A stretch of DNA of 64,000 nt, taken from positions 124,001 through 188,000 of the forward strand of contig NZ_FMIR01000015.1 of the NCBI RefSeq assembly GCF_900095745.1, written 5' to 3'. A program made the position numbers and the translations under genes. The notes below the pieces were generated by a model. That model worked only from the letters and a program-made list of their open reading frames with translations. It was not told the DNA's origin and did not search any database. Below, one piece after another: positions 16,845 through 25,648 of this stretch. Position 1 is the stretch's first letter; every line of letters begins with the position of its first letter. Source of the DNA: Microbacterium oxydans. Its GTDB lineage: Bacteria > Actinomycetota > Actinomycetes > Actinomycetales > Microbacteriaceae.

Positions 16845-17516
16845 TCACGCCTGCTGCTCCGGCCCCAGGGCTGCCGTCGCACGCGGGCGCGGTTCGCCAT
16901 CGCGGAGCGGAACCGGTGGAGCGATGGGCGTCGTCGGCGCGGGGAGCCCGTAACGGAGGTGCACCCAGCGCCGGGCGTCTTCGAGCGGATAGGTGTCGCC
17001 GAAGACGGCGAACTTCACGAAGACGCCCTCGAGGGTGCTGCGGAGCATGACCTCTTCGAGGGCCGGATCCTCGGCGCCGCGCGCGCGGAACAGCTGCCGC
17101 ACGGCATCCTCCGCCGCGGTGGCGCGCACTTCGTGCCGAGCCTCCGATTCGGCGAACAGTCGGTGCGTGGCGGGCTGCTGCTGCATCGCCAGCACCGCCC
17201 GCTGCAGGGGGATCGCGTAGGCGGTGGCCGTGAGGGCTCCGTCGATCACGGCGGCGAGCATCTCGTCAGGGGTGCCCTCCACTCGCGCGAAGCCGAGCAC
17301 GGTCTCGAACCATCGGTCGATGACGGCGGCGACGAGCTGTTCCTTGCCGCCGAAGTGGTAGTTCACGAGGCCCTGGGCGACGCCCGCCCGCTTCGTGATC
17401 GCGGCGATGCTCGCGCCCGCGACTCCCCGTTCGCTGAAGACCTCGATGGCGGCCTCCAGGATGGTCTCCCTGGCGCGTTGCCTGGCCTGCCGATTCTGCT
17501 CGTCGGAGCGTGCCAC
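16845..17516 (-). CDS. TetR-family regulator of the oxoprolinase operon
   Basis: The 223-residue protein has an N-terminal TetR HTH (residues about 15-62: [46 protein letters not shown]). The ligand-binding half is all-helical and ends in a proline-rich tail. The GTG start at 17516 has a strong AGGAGGT 9 nt upstream. As first gene of the operon with pxpA 4 nt behind it, it most likely controls its own transcript. Inducer could be pyroglutamate or another metabolite; this is inferred from context. Confidence 0.9.
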   Translation of the reverse strand: MARSDEQNRQARQRARETILEAAIEVFSERGVAGASIAAITKRAGVAQGLVNYHFGGKEQLVAAVIDRWFETVLGFARVEGTPDEMLAAVIDGALTATAYAIPLQRAVLAMQQQPATHRLFAESEARHEVRATAAEDAVRQLFRARGAEDPALEEVMLRSTLEGVFVKFAVFGDTYPLEDARRWVHLRYGLPAPTTPIAPPVPLRDGEPRPRATAALGPEQQA

Positions 17517-17572
17517 GCGGCATCCACCTCCTGAGTTCAGCCGGCCGGACTTTTCCGATGCTCCCCCTGCCG

Positions 17573-17601
17573 TATAGATTAATCACTGAACATCCATTCA
17601 A
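17573..17601 (-). promoter_or_regulatory. Candidate promoter/operator of the TetR-pxp operon
   Basis: On the minus strand TTGAAT (17596-17601) and TCTATA (17573-17578) are 17 bp apart. An inverted repeat TGAA-CATCCA-TTCA (17587-17600) lies in the spacer, a plausible TetR site. The stretch is locally AT-rich. Confidence 0.45.
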
Positions 17602-17642
17602 CCTATGACTGGATTCGAACTTCGGCTGACTCGCTCAGCCGG

Positions 17643-17724
17643 GCACGACTGGGGAGATCCGAGGCGCCGCGCCGCGGCATCCGCCCTTCGCTGGGCGATT
17701 CGCCGCCGATCTCCGAAGTCGTGC
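17643..17724. repeat. 82-bp imperfect inverted repeat in the TetR/LacI gap
   Basis: Arms 17643-17659 (GCACGACT..GGAGATC) and 17708-17724 (GATCTCC..AGTCGTGC) pair over 17 bp with a 2-bp mismatch; the loop is 48 nt. The region 17517-17807 holds no credible gene. It is similar in size, but not in sequence, to the element at 14354-14438. Confidence 0.7.
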
Positions 17725-17807
17725 AGCCCAGACGCACGGGTGCGTCCCTGGCCAGGAGGGGGCGTCAGGGGCGCGCCCGTGTTCCTTCCGGCCCGGCCGA
17801 GACACGC

Positions 17808-18803
17808 TCAGGCCGAGGCGCGGACCACGAGCTCGGTCGGCAGGATGGTGGTCTGCGGCGGGTCCTGCCCCGCGAGACGCGACAGCAGCACCCGGGCCAT
17901 GGTCTCACCCTGCGCATACATCGGCTGGCGCATCGTCGTGAGCTGCGGATCGGTCGTGATCGCCACGGACGAGTCGTCGAACCCGACCAGGGCGATGTCC
18001 TCGGGAACCCGCACACCGGCGGCGCGCAGCACCGTCAGCGCACCGCGCGCCATCAGGTCGCTGGCGACGAAGATCGCGTCCGGTCGACCTGTTTCGAGGA
18101 TGCGCCGCACGGCATCCGCTCCGCTGGCCTCGCTGTAGTCGCCCTGCTCCTCGGCGAACGGCGTCAGCCCGGCCTCGGCGAGGGCGGCCCGGAAACCCTG
18201 GATGCGGTCGCCGGAGGAGACCATGGTCAGCGGGCCCGAGATCGTCGCGATCCGCGTGCGCCCGATGTCGATCAGTCGACGGGTCGCGGTGCGGGCGCCC
18301 GCGACGTTGTCGACGTCGACGACGTAGTCGCCCTCGAGCCGGCGTACGGGCCGACCGCCGTAGACCACCGGCACGGCATCCGCGACCCGGTCGATGAACG
18401 CGTCGCTGGTGTGATGCGACACGATCAACGCCCCGTCGACGCCGCCGTTGCGCACGAAGCCCGTCATCTTGTCGCCCGGGTCGTCACTCGCGATGAGGAG
18501 GTTGAGCAGGTAGTCGGATCCGCCGAGGGCTCCTGTGATGCCGGCGACGATCGCGGCGAAGAACGGGTCGCCGAAGAAGCGGTTCGTGTCTTCCGGCACG
18601 ATCAGAGCGATCGCGTGCGTCTGCCGCGAGGCGAGGGAGCGGGCCGCACGGTTGGGCACGTAGTTCAGCTCGTCGATCGCGGCGCGCACGGCGGCGAGCG
18701 CCTCCGGGCTCACCGCCGTCGACCCGTTCACGACCCGCGACACGGTCGACCGGGAGACACCGGCGGCCGAGGCCACCTCTTCGATGGTCGCTCGGGGCGA
18801 CAT
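17808..18803 (-). CDS. LacI-family repressor, CelR-like
   Basis: The 331-residue protein has the LacI HTH (TIEEVASAAGVSRSTVSRVVNG, residues about 5-26), the hinge helix VPNRAARSLASRQT, and a periplasmic-binding-like sugar domain beginning IALIVPED. The FFGDPFFAAIVAGI region is typical of CelR-type regulators of cellulose and beta-glucoside use. The ATG at 18803 is chosen over a GTG 12 nt upstream because the GGAAGA lies too close to the GTG. Two perfect TGGGAGCGCTCCCA operators in front of the binding-protein gene at 23.8 kb are its probable targets. Confidence 0.93.
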   Translation of the reverse strand: MSPRATIEEVASAAGVSRSTVSRVVNGSTAVSPEALAAVRAAIDELNYVPNRAARSLASRQTHAIALIVPEDTNRFFGDPFFAAIVAGITGALGGSDYLLNLLIASDDPGDKMTGFVRNGGVDGALIVSHHTSDAFIDRVADAVPVVYGGRPVRRLEGDYVVDVDNVAGARTATRRLIDIGRTRIATISGPLTMVSSGDRIQGFRAALAEAGLTPFAEEQGDYSEASGADAVRRILETGRPDAIFVASDLMARGALTVLRAAGVRVPEDIALVGFDDSSVAITTDPQLTTMRQPMYAQGETMARVLLSRLAGQDPPQTTILPTELVVRASA

Positions 18804-18850
18804 CAACGTACGCACTCTTCCATCGCCCTATTCTCACCGACGTTCGCGCT

Positions 18851-18906
18851 TCGAATCGCGCAATGGTCCCATCCGGTCCGTGGAGAGGACCATTCGCGCG
18901 ATTCGA
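18851..18906. terminator. Hairpin between the GH1 gene and lacI
   Basis: TCGAATCGCGC.ATGGTCC (18851-18869) pairs with 18887-18906 over about 19 bp with a single bulged base, loop 17 nt. It follows the GH1 stop and precedes the lacI start (both minus strand), so it may end or attenuate the sugar operon transcript. There is no T-run. Confidence 0.6.
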
Positions 18907-18917
18907 CAGCCCTGCGG

Positions 18918-20348
18918 CTACAGCGACCGGGCCGCGATGATGCGCGCGTACTCCCGACCGGAGTCCTTGAGGCTCCGCTCCTGGGTGTCGTAATCGACGC
19001 GCACGATGCCGAAGCGCTTGTCGTAACCCCAGGCCCATTCGTAGTTGTCGAACATCGACCAGTAGAAGTAGCCCCGCACGTCGACACCCGACTCCGCGGC
19101 ATCGAGCACCGCACCGAGGTGCAGGCGCAGGAACTCCGTGCGGTCGGCGTCGTGCACGCGCGTCTCGCCGTCTTCGACCACCACGACGTCGTCGTAGGCG
19201 GCGCCGTTCTCGGTCATGTACAGCACGGTGCCCGCGGGCTCGGCGTACTCGCTCCAGACCCGCTGCAGCACCCGGGTGAGCCCCTCGGGTTGCACCTCCC
19301 AGTTCTGTGCCGTGCGCGGCAGCCCGCGCTCGACCGAGTGGATGCCGTCGCTCGACGGGTAGGGGCTGCGGCCGGCGCGCTCGGTGGCGGGCCCTCCGGA
19401 CACCGGCGCCTCGGCGGGAGCCGTGCCCGACAGGAAGTCGCCGTGGTAGTAGTTCACGCCCTGCGTGTCGATGTGCTGGGAGATGGTCTCGAGGTCGCCG
19501 TCGTGGACCGCGGCCTCGAACTGGGCGACGGCGTCGGCATCCACCGCGCGGATGTCCTCGACGATGTCGGCGGGGTAGCTGCCGCGGTAGATCGGGTCGA
19601 GGAACCAGCGGTTGAACTGCCCGTCCACGCGGCGGGCGGCGTCGACGTCGGCGGGGTTCTGCGGGTCGGCGGGGTCGGCGACCGTGTGGTTCAGGGTGAT
19701 GCCGAGGTTGAGCGAGGCGTCGCGTCCGCGCAGCTCCCGCACGGTCTTGCCGTGCGCGAGCAGCAGGTGATGCGAGGCGAGCAGCCCCTCGGCGACGCTG
19801 GTGTGTCCCGGAGCATGCTCCCCTCCGGTGTAGGAGAGGAAGGACGAGCACCAGGGCTCATTGAGCGTCGTCCACACGTTGACCCGATCGCCGAGCGCGT
19901 CGTGCATGGTGCCGGCGTACTCGAGGAACCGGTCGACCGTGTCGCGGTTCGTCCAGCCACCGGCATCCTGCAGCGCCTGCGGCATATCCCAGTGGTACAG
20001 GGTCAGCCAGGGCAGGATGCCGGCGCCGAGCAGCTCGTCGACGAGGCGCTCGTAGAAGTCGACGCCCGCGGGGTTCACGGCGCCGCCGTCCGGCCGCACC
20101 CGCGACCATGAGGTGGAGAAGCGGTACGTCTGCAGCCCGAGCTCGGTCATCAGCGCGACGTCGTCGCGGTACCGGTGATAGTGATCGCAGGCCACGTCGC
20201 CGTTGTCGCCGCCGATCACGGCGCCGGGCACGCGGGCGAACGCGTCCCAGATCGACGCCGTGCGTCCATCCTCGAACGCCGCCCCTTCGATCTGGTACGC
20301 CGCGGTCGCAGCGCCGAAGAGGAAGTTCTCGGGGAAGGAGCGGGTCAT
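18918..20348 (-). CDS. GH1 beta-glucosidase
   Basis: The 476-residue enzyme starts RSFPENFLFGAATAAYQIEG, the GH1 N-terminal signature. It carries the acid/base Glu164 in TLNEPW and the nucleophile Glu380 in YMTENGAAY. It lacks a signal peptide, so it should split imported cellobiose or other beta-glucosides inside the cell. It is the last gene of a four-gene operon with a CUT1 importer. The ATG at 20348 is preferred because GAAAGG lies 9 nt upstream. An ATG at 20357 would overlap the permease stop but has that GAAAGG directly against it. Confidence 0.95.
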   Translation of the reverse strand: MTRSFPENFLFGAATAAYQIEGAAFEDGRTASIWDAFARVPGAVIGGDNGDVACDHYHRYRDDVALMTELGLQTYRFSTSWSRVRPDGGAVNPAGVDFYERLVDELLGAGILPWLTLYHWDMPQALQDAGGWTNRDTVDRFLEYAGTMHDALGDRVNVWTTLNEPWCSSFLSYTGGEHAPGHTSVAEGLLASHHLLLAHGKTVRELRGRDASLNLGITLNHTVADPADPQNPADVDAARRVDGQFNRWFLDPIYRGSYPADIVEDIRAVDADAVAQFEAAVHDGDLETISQHIDTQGVNYYHGDFLSGTAPAEAPVSGGPATERAGRSPYPSSDGIHSVERGLPRTAQNWEVQPEGLTRVLQRVWSEYAEPAGTVLYMTENGAAYDDVVVVEDGETRVHDADRTEFLRLHLGAVLDAAESGVDVRGYFYWSMFDNYEWAWGYDKRFGIVRVDYDTQERSLKDSGREYARIIAARSL

Positions 20349-20353
20349 AGGGG

Positions 20354-21241
20354 TCATCCTTTCACCGCGCCCGCCATGATGCCACTGACCAGCTGCCGAC
20401 CCGCGACCACGAAGAGCACGAGCAGCGGAAGGGTCGCGAGCACCGCACCGGCGAGCACGATCGAGTAGTCGATGTAGTAGCCCGACTGCAGCTGGCTGAG
20501 CGCCGTCTGCAGGGTCGGGTTCTGCGGGGAGAGCACGATCAGCGGCCACAGGTAGTCGGTCCACGCCGTCATGAAGGTGAAGAGTCCGAGGATGGCCATG
20601 GCCGGTCGGGCCGCGGGGAGCCCGACGGTCAGGAACGTGCGGAACTGGTTCGCGCCGTCCATGCGGGCGGCTTCGATCAGCTCGTCCGGGATGACGTCGA
20701 CGAGGTACTGCCGCATGAAGAACACCCCGAACGCGGTGACGAGGGTCGGCACGATGACGGCGCCGATCGAGCCGGTCCACCCGAGCTCCCGCATGAGCAT
20801 GAACAGCGGGATGATGCCCAGCTGCGTCGGGATCGCCATGGTCGCGATCACGAAGATCATCATTCCGTCGCGACCCTTGAACTTCAGCTTCGCGAAGGCG
20901 TAGCCGGCGAGGGTGGAGAACGTGACGACCGAGATCGTGATGATGCCCGAGATCAGGAACGAGTTGCCCAGCGCGAGCCAGAACGGGATCGCATCGAAGA
21001 CCTTGGCCGCGTTGGCCAGGAAGTTGCCGCCGGGGATCAGCGGGAGGGTCTCGCCGCGGGTGGCGTTCGTGCCGCTGGCCACCACCACCGACCACCACAG
21101 CGGGTAGACGCTGCCGATGATGAACGCGGCGAGGAGCCCGTAGGTCAGGAATCCGGGGCGGCTGCCGATGCCGGCGTTGCCCCCGACGGCACGACGCCGG
21201 CGGATCTTCTCGGGGACGCTCAGCGCCTGGGTGGCGGTCAT
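20354..21241 (-). CDS. CUT1 sugar ABC transporter permease (MalG-like)
   Basis: The 295-residue protein has six predicted membrane segments (first about residues 33-52) and the EAA loop as ELIEAARMDGANQFRTFLTVGLPAARPAMA. It ends with the LVSGIMAGAVKG tail common in MalG-type permeases. It pairs with the permease immediately upstream (4-nt overlap) and the lipoprotein binding protein. No ATPase gene is nearby, so a shared MsiK-type ATPase is presumed. Confidence 0.94.
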   Translation of the reverse strand: MTATQALSVPEKIRRRRAVGGNAGIGSRPGFLTYGLLAAFIIGSVYPLWWSVVVASGTNATRGETLPLIPGGNFLANAAKVFDAIPFWLALGNSFLISGIITISVVTFSTLAGYAFAKLKFKGRDGMMIFVIATMAIPTQLGIIPLFMLMRELGWTGSIGAVIVPTLVTAFGVFFMRQYLVDVIPDELIEAARMDGANQFRTFLTVGLPAARPAMAILGLFTFMTAWTDYLWPLIVLSPQNPTLQTALSQLQSGYYIDYSIVLAGAVLATLPLLVLFVVAGRQLVSGIMAGAVKG

Positions 21242-22329
21242 CGCGCGTTCTCCTCGGTGGTGGTGGCGATCGTCGTGGACGCGGCAGCCGTGGCGGCGGC
21301 CGCGGCAGCTGTGCGTGTGCGCCGGCGCTCGGCGCGGTTCTTCGGGCCGTCGCCGGTGGAGATGCGCCGGGAGATGAGGAAGTTGATCACTCCGATGCCG
21401 ACGATCAGCAGGAACAGCAGGATGGCGACGGCGGAGGCCTCGCCGAGGTCGCGGCGGAAGAACGCCAGCTCCCAGAGGAAGAGCACCGTGGTCTGGAACT
21501 GCCGGTCACTGCCGCCGATGCCGCCGGCCGTCGAGACGTCGAACAGGCGGGGCTCGGCGAAGATCTGCAGCCCGCCGATCGTCGCGGTGATGATCACGAA
21601 GATCAGGGTCGGACGGATCGTGGGGATCGTGATCGAGAAGAAGCGGCGGGCGGCCCCTGCGCCGTCGAGGGCGGCCGACTCGTACAGGTCGCGCGGCACC
21701 GCCTGCATGGCGGCGAGGAGGATCAGGGCGTTGTACCCGGTCCAGCGGAAGTTCACCATCACGGCGATCGCGATGTGCGACAGGGCGGTGTTGTGCTTCC
21801 ATTCCTGGTCGGCGATGCCGATGAGGTTGAGCAGGTTGTTGGCCAGGCCGTCGGCCTCGTTGAAGATGCTCGAGAAGATGATGGCGACCGCGACAGGGGT
21901 GACCACGAACGGGATCAGCACGCTCATCCGCCAGAAGGTCGGGGCGCGGAGCCCCCGGTCGAGGAGGTAGGCGATCACGAGCGCGACCGCCAGTTGCGGG
22001 ATCGCGGAGAGCAGGAAGATGCTCAGGGTGTTGCCGATCGAGTTCCAGAACATGGCATCGCCGAGGATCTCGACGAAGTTGCCCACGCCGACGAAGTCGC
22101 CCTCGCCCTTGAGCAGGTCCCACTCGTGCACGGCCACCCACACGGTGTAGAGCAGCGGGAACAGGCCGACCAGCCCGAACAGCAGGAAGAACGGCGAGAT
22201 GTAGAAGTACGGGGAGGCGTTCTGGTCGAACCGCGAGACGCGGTGGCGCCAGGGGCGCTTCGACGGCGCGGCCGGTGCCGAACCGGATGCCGTGCGCTGC
22301 TGCTCCGCAGGCGGGGCGGTGAGAGTCAT
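21238..22329 (-). CDS. CUT1 sugar ABC transporter permease (MalF-like)
   Basis: The 363-residue protein has a proline/alanine-rich cytoplasmic N-tail, six membrane segments from about residue 45, and the EAA loop as DLYESAALDGAGAARRFFSITIPTIRPTL. It ends in a long basic then Ala/Thr-rich tail (after ISRRISTGDG) that is not part of the fold. The ATG at 22329 has AAGGA 7 nt upstream; an upstream GTG would add MDKETH. It lies 120 bp after the binding-protein gene, separated by a strong hairpin. Confidence 0.94.
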   Translation of the reverse strand: MTLTAPPAEQQRTASGSAPAAPSKRPWRHRVSRFDQNASPYFYISPFFLLFGLVGLFPLLYTVWVAVHEWDLLKGEGDFVGVGNFVEILGDAMFWNSIGNTLSIFLLSAIPQLAVALVIAYLLDRGLRAPTFWRMSVLIPFVVTPVAVAIIFSSIFNEADGLANNLLNLIGIADQEWKHNTALSHIAIAVMVNFRWTGYNALILLAAMQAVPRDLYESAALDGAGAARRFFSITIPTIRPTLIFVIITATIGGLQIFAEPRLFDVSTAGGIGGSDRQFQTTVLFLWELAFFRRDLGEASAVAILLFLLIVGIGVINFLISRRISTGDGPKNRAERRRTRTAAAAAATAAASTTIATTTEENAR

Positions 22330-22393
22330 GTGCGTTTCCTTGTCCACGAACCGGGGCTCTGAGCCCGTCGAACGGTCCGACCGGGCGGTGCTC

Positions 22394-22434
22394 CGACAGG
22401 CTCAGCGACCCGGCGCGGGCCGCTGAGCCTGTCG
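22394..22434. repeat. REP-like hairpin between binding-protein and permease genes
   Basis: CGACAGGCTCAGCG (22394-22407) and CGCTGAGCCTGTCG (22421-22434) form a perfect 14-bp stem with a 13-nt loop. A degraded half copy lies at about 22352-22374. I recognise this as a sequence commonly dispersed in Microbacteriaceae. Here it could stabilise the abundant binding-protein mRNA relative to the permeases. Confidence 0.85.
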
Positions 22435-22449
22435 AATCGGAAGGATGGG

Positions 22450-23760
22450 TCAGTCGACGAGCTCGTTCAGGAGCTTGATCGCCTGGTCCCAGGAACCCTG
22501 CGTGTCGGTCTCGCCGCGGTCGAGGCTGCTGAGAGCCGGGCCGAAGACGTTCTCCTGGATCACCGAGTCATCGGCACCCTTGAACTGGGCGACGACACCC
22601 TTGGCACGCTCGGCGAGGATCGCCCCGGTCGGAGCGTCGTTGAAGAACTCGTTCGGCGTCGCGTCGGCGGCCAGGGTCTCCTGCGCCTTGATCGTCGAGG
22701 GGAAGTTGCCCGCGGCGGCGGACTGCTTCACCTGCTGCTCCGGCTGCGTCAGCCAGTCGGCGAGCTCAGCGGCCGCCTCCTTGTGCTGCGAGGACTCCGG
22801 GATCGACAGGAAGGCGCCGCCCCAGTTGGCTGCGCCGCCGGGGAACACGTCGGCGAAGTCCCAGCCGGTGGAGGCGTCGCCGCCGCCGGCCTCGACCTGA
22901 CCCTGCACGACGCCGAGCATCCAGCCCGGGCACACGAAGGTCGCGAAGGTTCCGTCGACGAACGACTTGCCGCCGTTCCAGTCCCAGGCCGTCTGCGCAG
23001 CGGACTGGCCGCCCTCGGTCGCCGCACCCAGCAGCTCGAAGCGCTCCTTGAGCTCGGCGTTGTCCTCGACGTTCAGCTTGCCGTCGGTCGTGTAGTAGCC
23101 CTCATCGAGCTGGTTGACCATGGCGTTCCAGACGAAGCCGGAGTGGTCGTACCAGGCCTTGCCGGTCTTGGCCGTGTAGTCGGCACCGACCTTGAAGTAG
23201 TTCTCCCAGTCGCCGTTGAGCAACTCGGCGACGGACTCGCGGTCGCTCGGCAGGCCGGCGGCTTCGAATGCGGCACCGTTGTAGCAGATGCCGCTCGGGC
23301 CGATGTCGGTGCCGTAGCCGATGACGCGGCCTTCGGCATCCGTCGCCTGGCCGTACTTCCAGTCGACCCAGTCGGCCTTGCGGTCTTCGATGCCGTAGTC
23401 GCGCAGGTCGACGAAGGTGTCGGAGACGTCCATGATGGCGCCGAGCCAGCCCTCTTCGATCGCGACGACGTCGCTGAGGCCGGAGCCGGCGGCGATCTTG
23501 GTGAAGGCGTCGGTGCGGGCGTTGCCGCCGGTGTCGATGTTGGTCGCCTCGATCTTGACGTTCGGGTGCGCCTTCTCGTACTCCTTGTAGAGGTCGTCGT
23601 AGCCGAAGGTGCCGAACGTGGTGACGGTCAGCGTGACATCCTCGTCGGCACTGCCTTCGGGGGCGCCGTCGGCATTGCCGGCGCAACCGGCGAGGGCGAG
23701 GGCGGAGACGGATGCCACGGCGGCAATCGCGAGGATCCGGTGGCGGGCACGTGTGTTCAC
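22450..23760 (-). CDS. Sugar-binding lipoprotein of a CUT1 importer (beta-glucoside type)
   Basis: The 436-residue lipoprotein has a signal peptide and lipobox LAGC (Cys25), then an extracellular solute-binding family 1 fold (DVTLTVTTFGTFGYDDLYKEYEKAHP, later FVDGTFATFVCPGWML). It should capture an oligosaccharide for the two permeases downstream. Cellobiose or a related beta-glucoside is inferred from the GH1 gene and CelR-type operators. GTG start at 23760 has AAAGGAG upstream. It is the first gene of the operon. Confidence 0.93.
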   Translation of the reverse strand: MNTRARHRILAIAAVASVSALALAGCAGNADGAPEGSADEDVTLTVTTFGTFGYDDLYKEYEKAHPNVKIEATNIDTGGNARTDAFTKIAAGSGLSDVVAIEEGWLGAIMDVSDTFVDLRDYGIEDRKADWVDWKYGQATDAEGRVIGYGTDIGPSGICYNGAAFEAAGLPSDRESVAELLNGDWENYFKVGADYTAKTGKAWYDHSGFVWNAMVNQLDEGYYTTDGKLNVEDNAELKERFELLGAATEGGQSAAQTAWDWNGGKSFVDGTFATFVCPGWMLGVVQGQVEAGGGDASTGWDFADVFPGGAANWGGAFLSIPESSQHKEAAAELADWLTQPEQQVKQSAAAGNFPSTIKAQETLAADATPNEFFNDAPTGAILAERAKGVVAQFKGADDSVIQENVFGPALSSLDRGETDTQGSWDQAIKLLNELVD

Positions 23761-23812
23761 GGTTCACTCCTTTGTGGTGGGGGTCGTGCGGTCTTGCTGC
23801 TTTCGGGACGTC

Positions 23813-23861
23813 GTGGGAGCGCTCCCACGAACTGAGCAGTCACTCTATGGGAGCGCTCCCA
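23813..23861. promoter_or_regulatory. Two perfect CelR-type LacI operators
   Basis: TGGGAGCGCTCCCA occurs at 23814-23827 and 23848-23861, 34 bp apart centre to centre (about three helical turns). Both are perfect palindromes identical to the known CelR consensus. The upstream copy fills the -35/-10 spacer; the downstream copy is in the 5' untranslated region, so one repressor tetramer or two dimers could close the promoter. Confidence 0.92.
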
Positions 23862-23870
23862 CGGTGTCAA
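23842..23870 (-). promoter_or_regulatory. Promoter of the beta-glucoside operon
   Basis: On the minus strand a consensus -35 TTGACA (23865-23870) and a -10 TAGAGT (23842-23847) are separated by exactly 17 bp, and the spacer contains one complete CelR operator. Confidence 0.85.
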
Positions 23871-23882
23871 GCCGTGCCGGTT

Positions 23883-23969
23883 GCGACGATCGTCCGAGGT
23901 TGGTGACGATCGGCCGAGGGGGTGACGATCCACCGGAGGGATGCCGCGGAAACCTCGGCTGATCGTCGC
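23883..23969. repeat. Imperfect 17-bp repeats ahead of apt
   Basis: GCGACGATCGTCCGAGG (23883-23899), GTGACGATCGGCCGAGG (23903-23919) and a GTGACGATCCACCGGAGG variant (23922-23939) are direct copies at a 19-20 bp period. CCTCGGCTGATCGTCGC (23953-23969) is an inverted copy. They lie between the apt -10 box and the divergent sugar promoter and could be a protein-binding array. Confidence 0.75.
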
Positions 23970-24005
23970 CCGGTCGGCGAATCGTCCAGATCAGGTCGAG
24001 CGGCG

Positions 24006-24011
24006 TACCCT
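24006..24011 (+). promoter_or_regulatory. -10 box (TACCCT) of a leaderless apt mRNA
   Basis: TACCCT lies 6 nt before the GTG at 24018. Confidence 0.5.
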
Positions 24012-24017
24012 TGTCCG

Positions 24018-24551
24018 GTGCCCGAAGCCGCCCTGTCTCCTGCCCTCGTCCGCGCCGAAACCCTGATCCGCAACGTGCCGGACTATCCGCAGCCGGGGAT
24101 CATCTTCCGCGACATCACGCCGCTCCTCGCCGACGCCGAGGCGCTGCGGGTCACGACCGAGGCGATCATCGAGCCCTTCGCCGGCCAGTTCGACGTGATC
24201 GCCGGCATCGAGGCGCGCGGCTTCATCCTCGCCAGCGCCGCCGCGATCGCCGCGGGTGTTGGCCTCATCCCGATCCGCAAGGCGGGCAAGCTGCCCCGCC
24301 CCGCGGCATCCGTCGACTACGCCCTCGAGTACGGCACCGCCACGATCGAGATGCACGACGACCTGCCCGCCGGCTCCCGGGTGCTGCTCATCGACGATGT
24401 GCTCGCCACGGGTGGCACGCTCGCCGCCGGACGCGAACTCGTCGAGCGTCTCGGCAGCCACGTCGTCGGCATCTCGGTGCTGTTCGAGATCGACGGCCTC
24501 GGCGGTCGCGAGGCCGTCGGTGACCTGCACACCGTCTTCCACTCCGCGTAG
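24018..24551 (+). CDS. apt: Adenine phosphoribosyltransferase
   Basis: Apt converts adenine and PRPP to AMP, salvaging adenine. The 177-residue product has NVPDYPQPGIIFRDITPLL (residues about 18-36), GIEARGFILASAAA, LIPIRKAGKLP and the PRPP loop VLLIDDVLATGGTLAAG, all diagnostic. The GTG at 24018 matches the family length and the leaderless -10. A longer reading would extend through the repeat array and is rejected. It is followed 61 bp later by purS, which has its own ribosome binding site. Confidence 0.96.
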   Translation: MPEAALSPALVRAETLIRNVPDYPQPGIIFRDITPLLADAEALRVTTEAIIEPFAGQFDVIAGIEARGFILASAAAIAAGVGLIPIRKAGKLPRPAASVDYALEYGTATIEMHDDLPAGSRVLLIDDVLATGGTLAAGRELVERLGSHVVGISVLFEIDGLGGREAVGDLHTVFHSA

Positions 24552-24612
24552 GCAGCTCCCCTCGGGACGGTAGACTGGGTGCGCCCCTCCGCCCGCGACT
24601 CTTGGAGCCGTC

Positions 24613-24857
24613 ATGCCCACCATCGTCGTCGACGTCATGCCCAAGCCCGAACTGCTCGACCCGCAGGGTAAGGCCGTCTCCGGCGCCTTCGCCCGTCTCG
24701 GCGTCGAGGGCTTCACCGACGTCCGCATCGGCAAGCGCTTCGAGCTCACCGTCGAGGGCGAGGTCACCGACGAGGTCCTCGCCGAGGCCCGTCGGATCGC
24801 CGACGAGGTGCTCTCCAACTCCGTGATCGAAGACGTCGTCGGCATCGAGGTCGCGGA

Positions 24858-24861
<4 letters not shown>
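24613..24861 (+). CDS. purS: Phosphoribosylformylglycinamidine synthase subunit PurS
   Basis: This 82-residue PurS links the glutaminase PurQ to the synthetase PurL in FGAM synthesis. It shows the expected [17 protein letters not shown] start, then [17 protein letters not shown] and a C-terminal VIEDV. A TTGGAGCC ribosome binding site precedes the ATG. Its stop overlaps the purQ GTG (GTGA). purL does not follow purQ here, so it must lie elsewhere. Confidence 0.96.
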
Positions 24862-25565
<704 letters not shown>

Positions 25566-25592
25566 CCCGACCCACCCCCTTCGGTTCGAACC

Positions 25593-25648
25593 AGCCCCTT
25601 GCGTCTGCACGCACGGGGGCGGCTCGTACTCAAGAGGCCGCGTCGACC
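25593..25648. terminator. Convergent-gene hairpin, copy A of a 56-bp dispersed repeat
   Basis: GCCCC-TT-GCGT-CTGC-ACGC-AC-GGGGGC (25594-25620) forms a G+C-rich hairpin between purQ and the convergent secreted hydrolase gene. The 56 bp 25593-25648 align without gaps to 49573-49628 with about 43 identities counted by eye. Its right end runs into the last codons of the hydrolase gene. Confidence 0.75.

Noticed and set aside
23883..23969. CRISPR-like array of short repeats
   Set aside because: Only three direct units with 2-3 nt between them and one inverted; there are no spacers and no cas genes.
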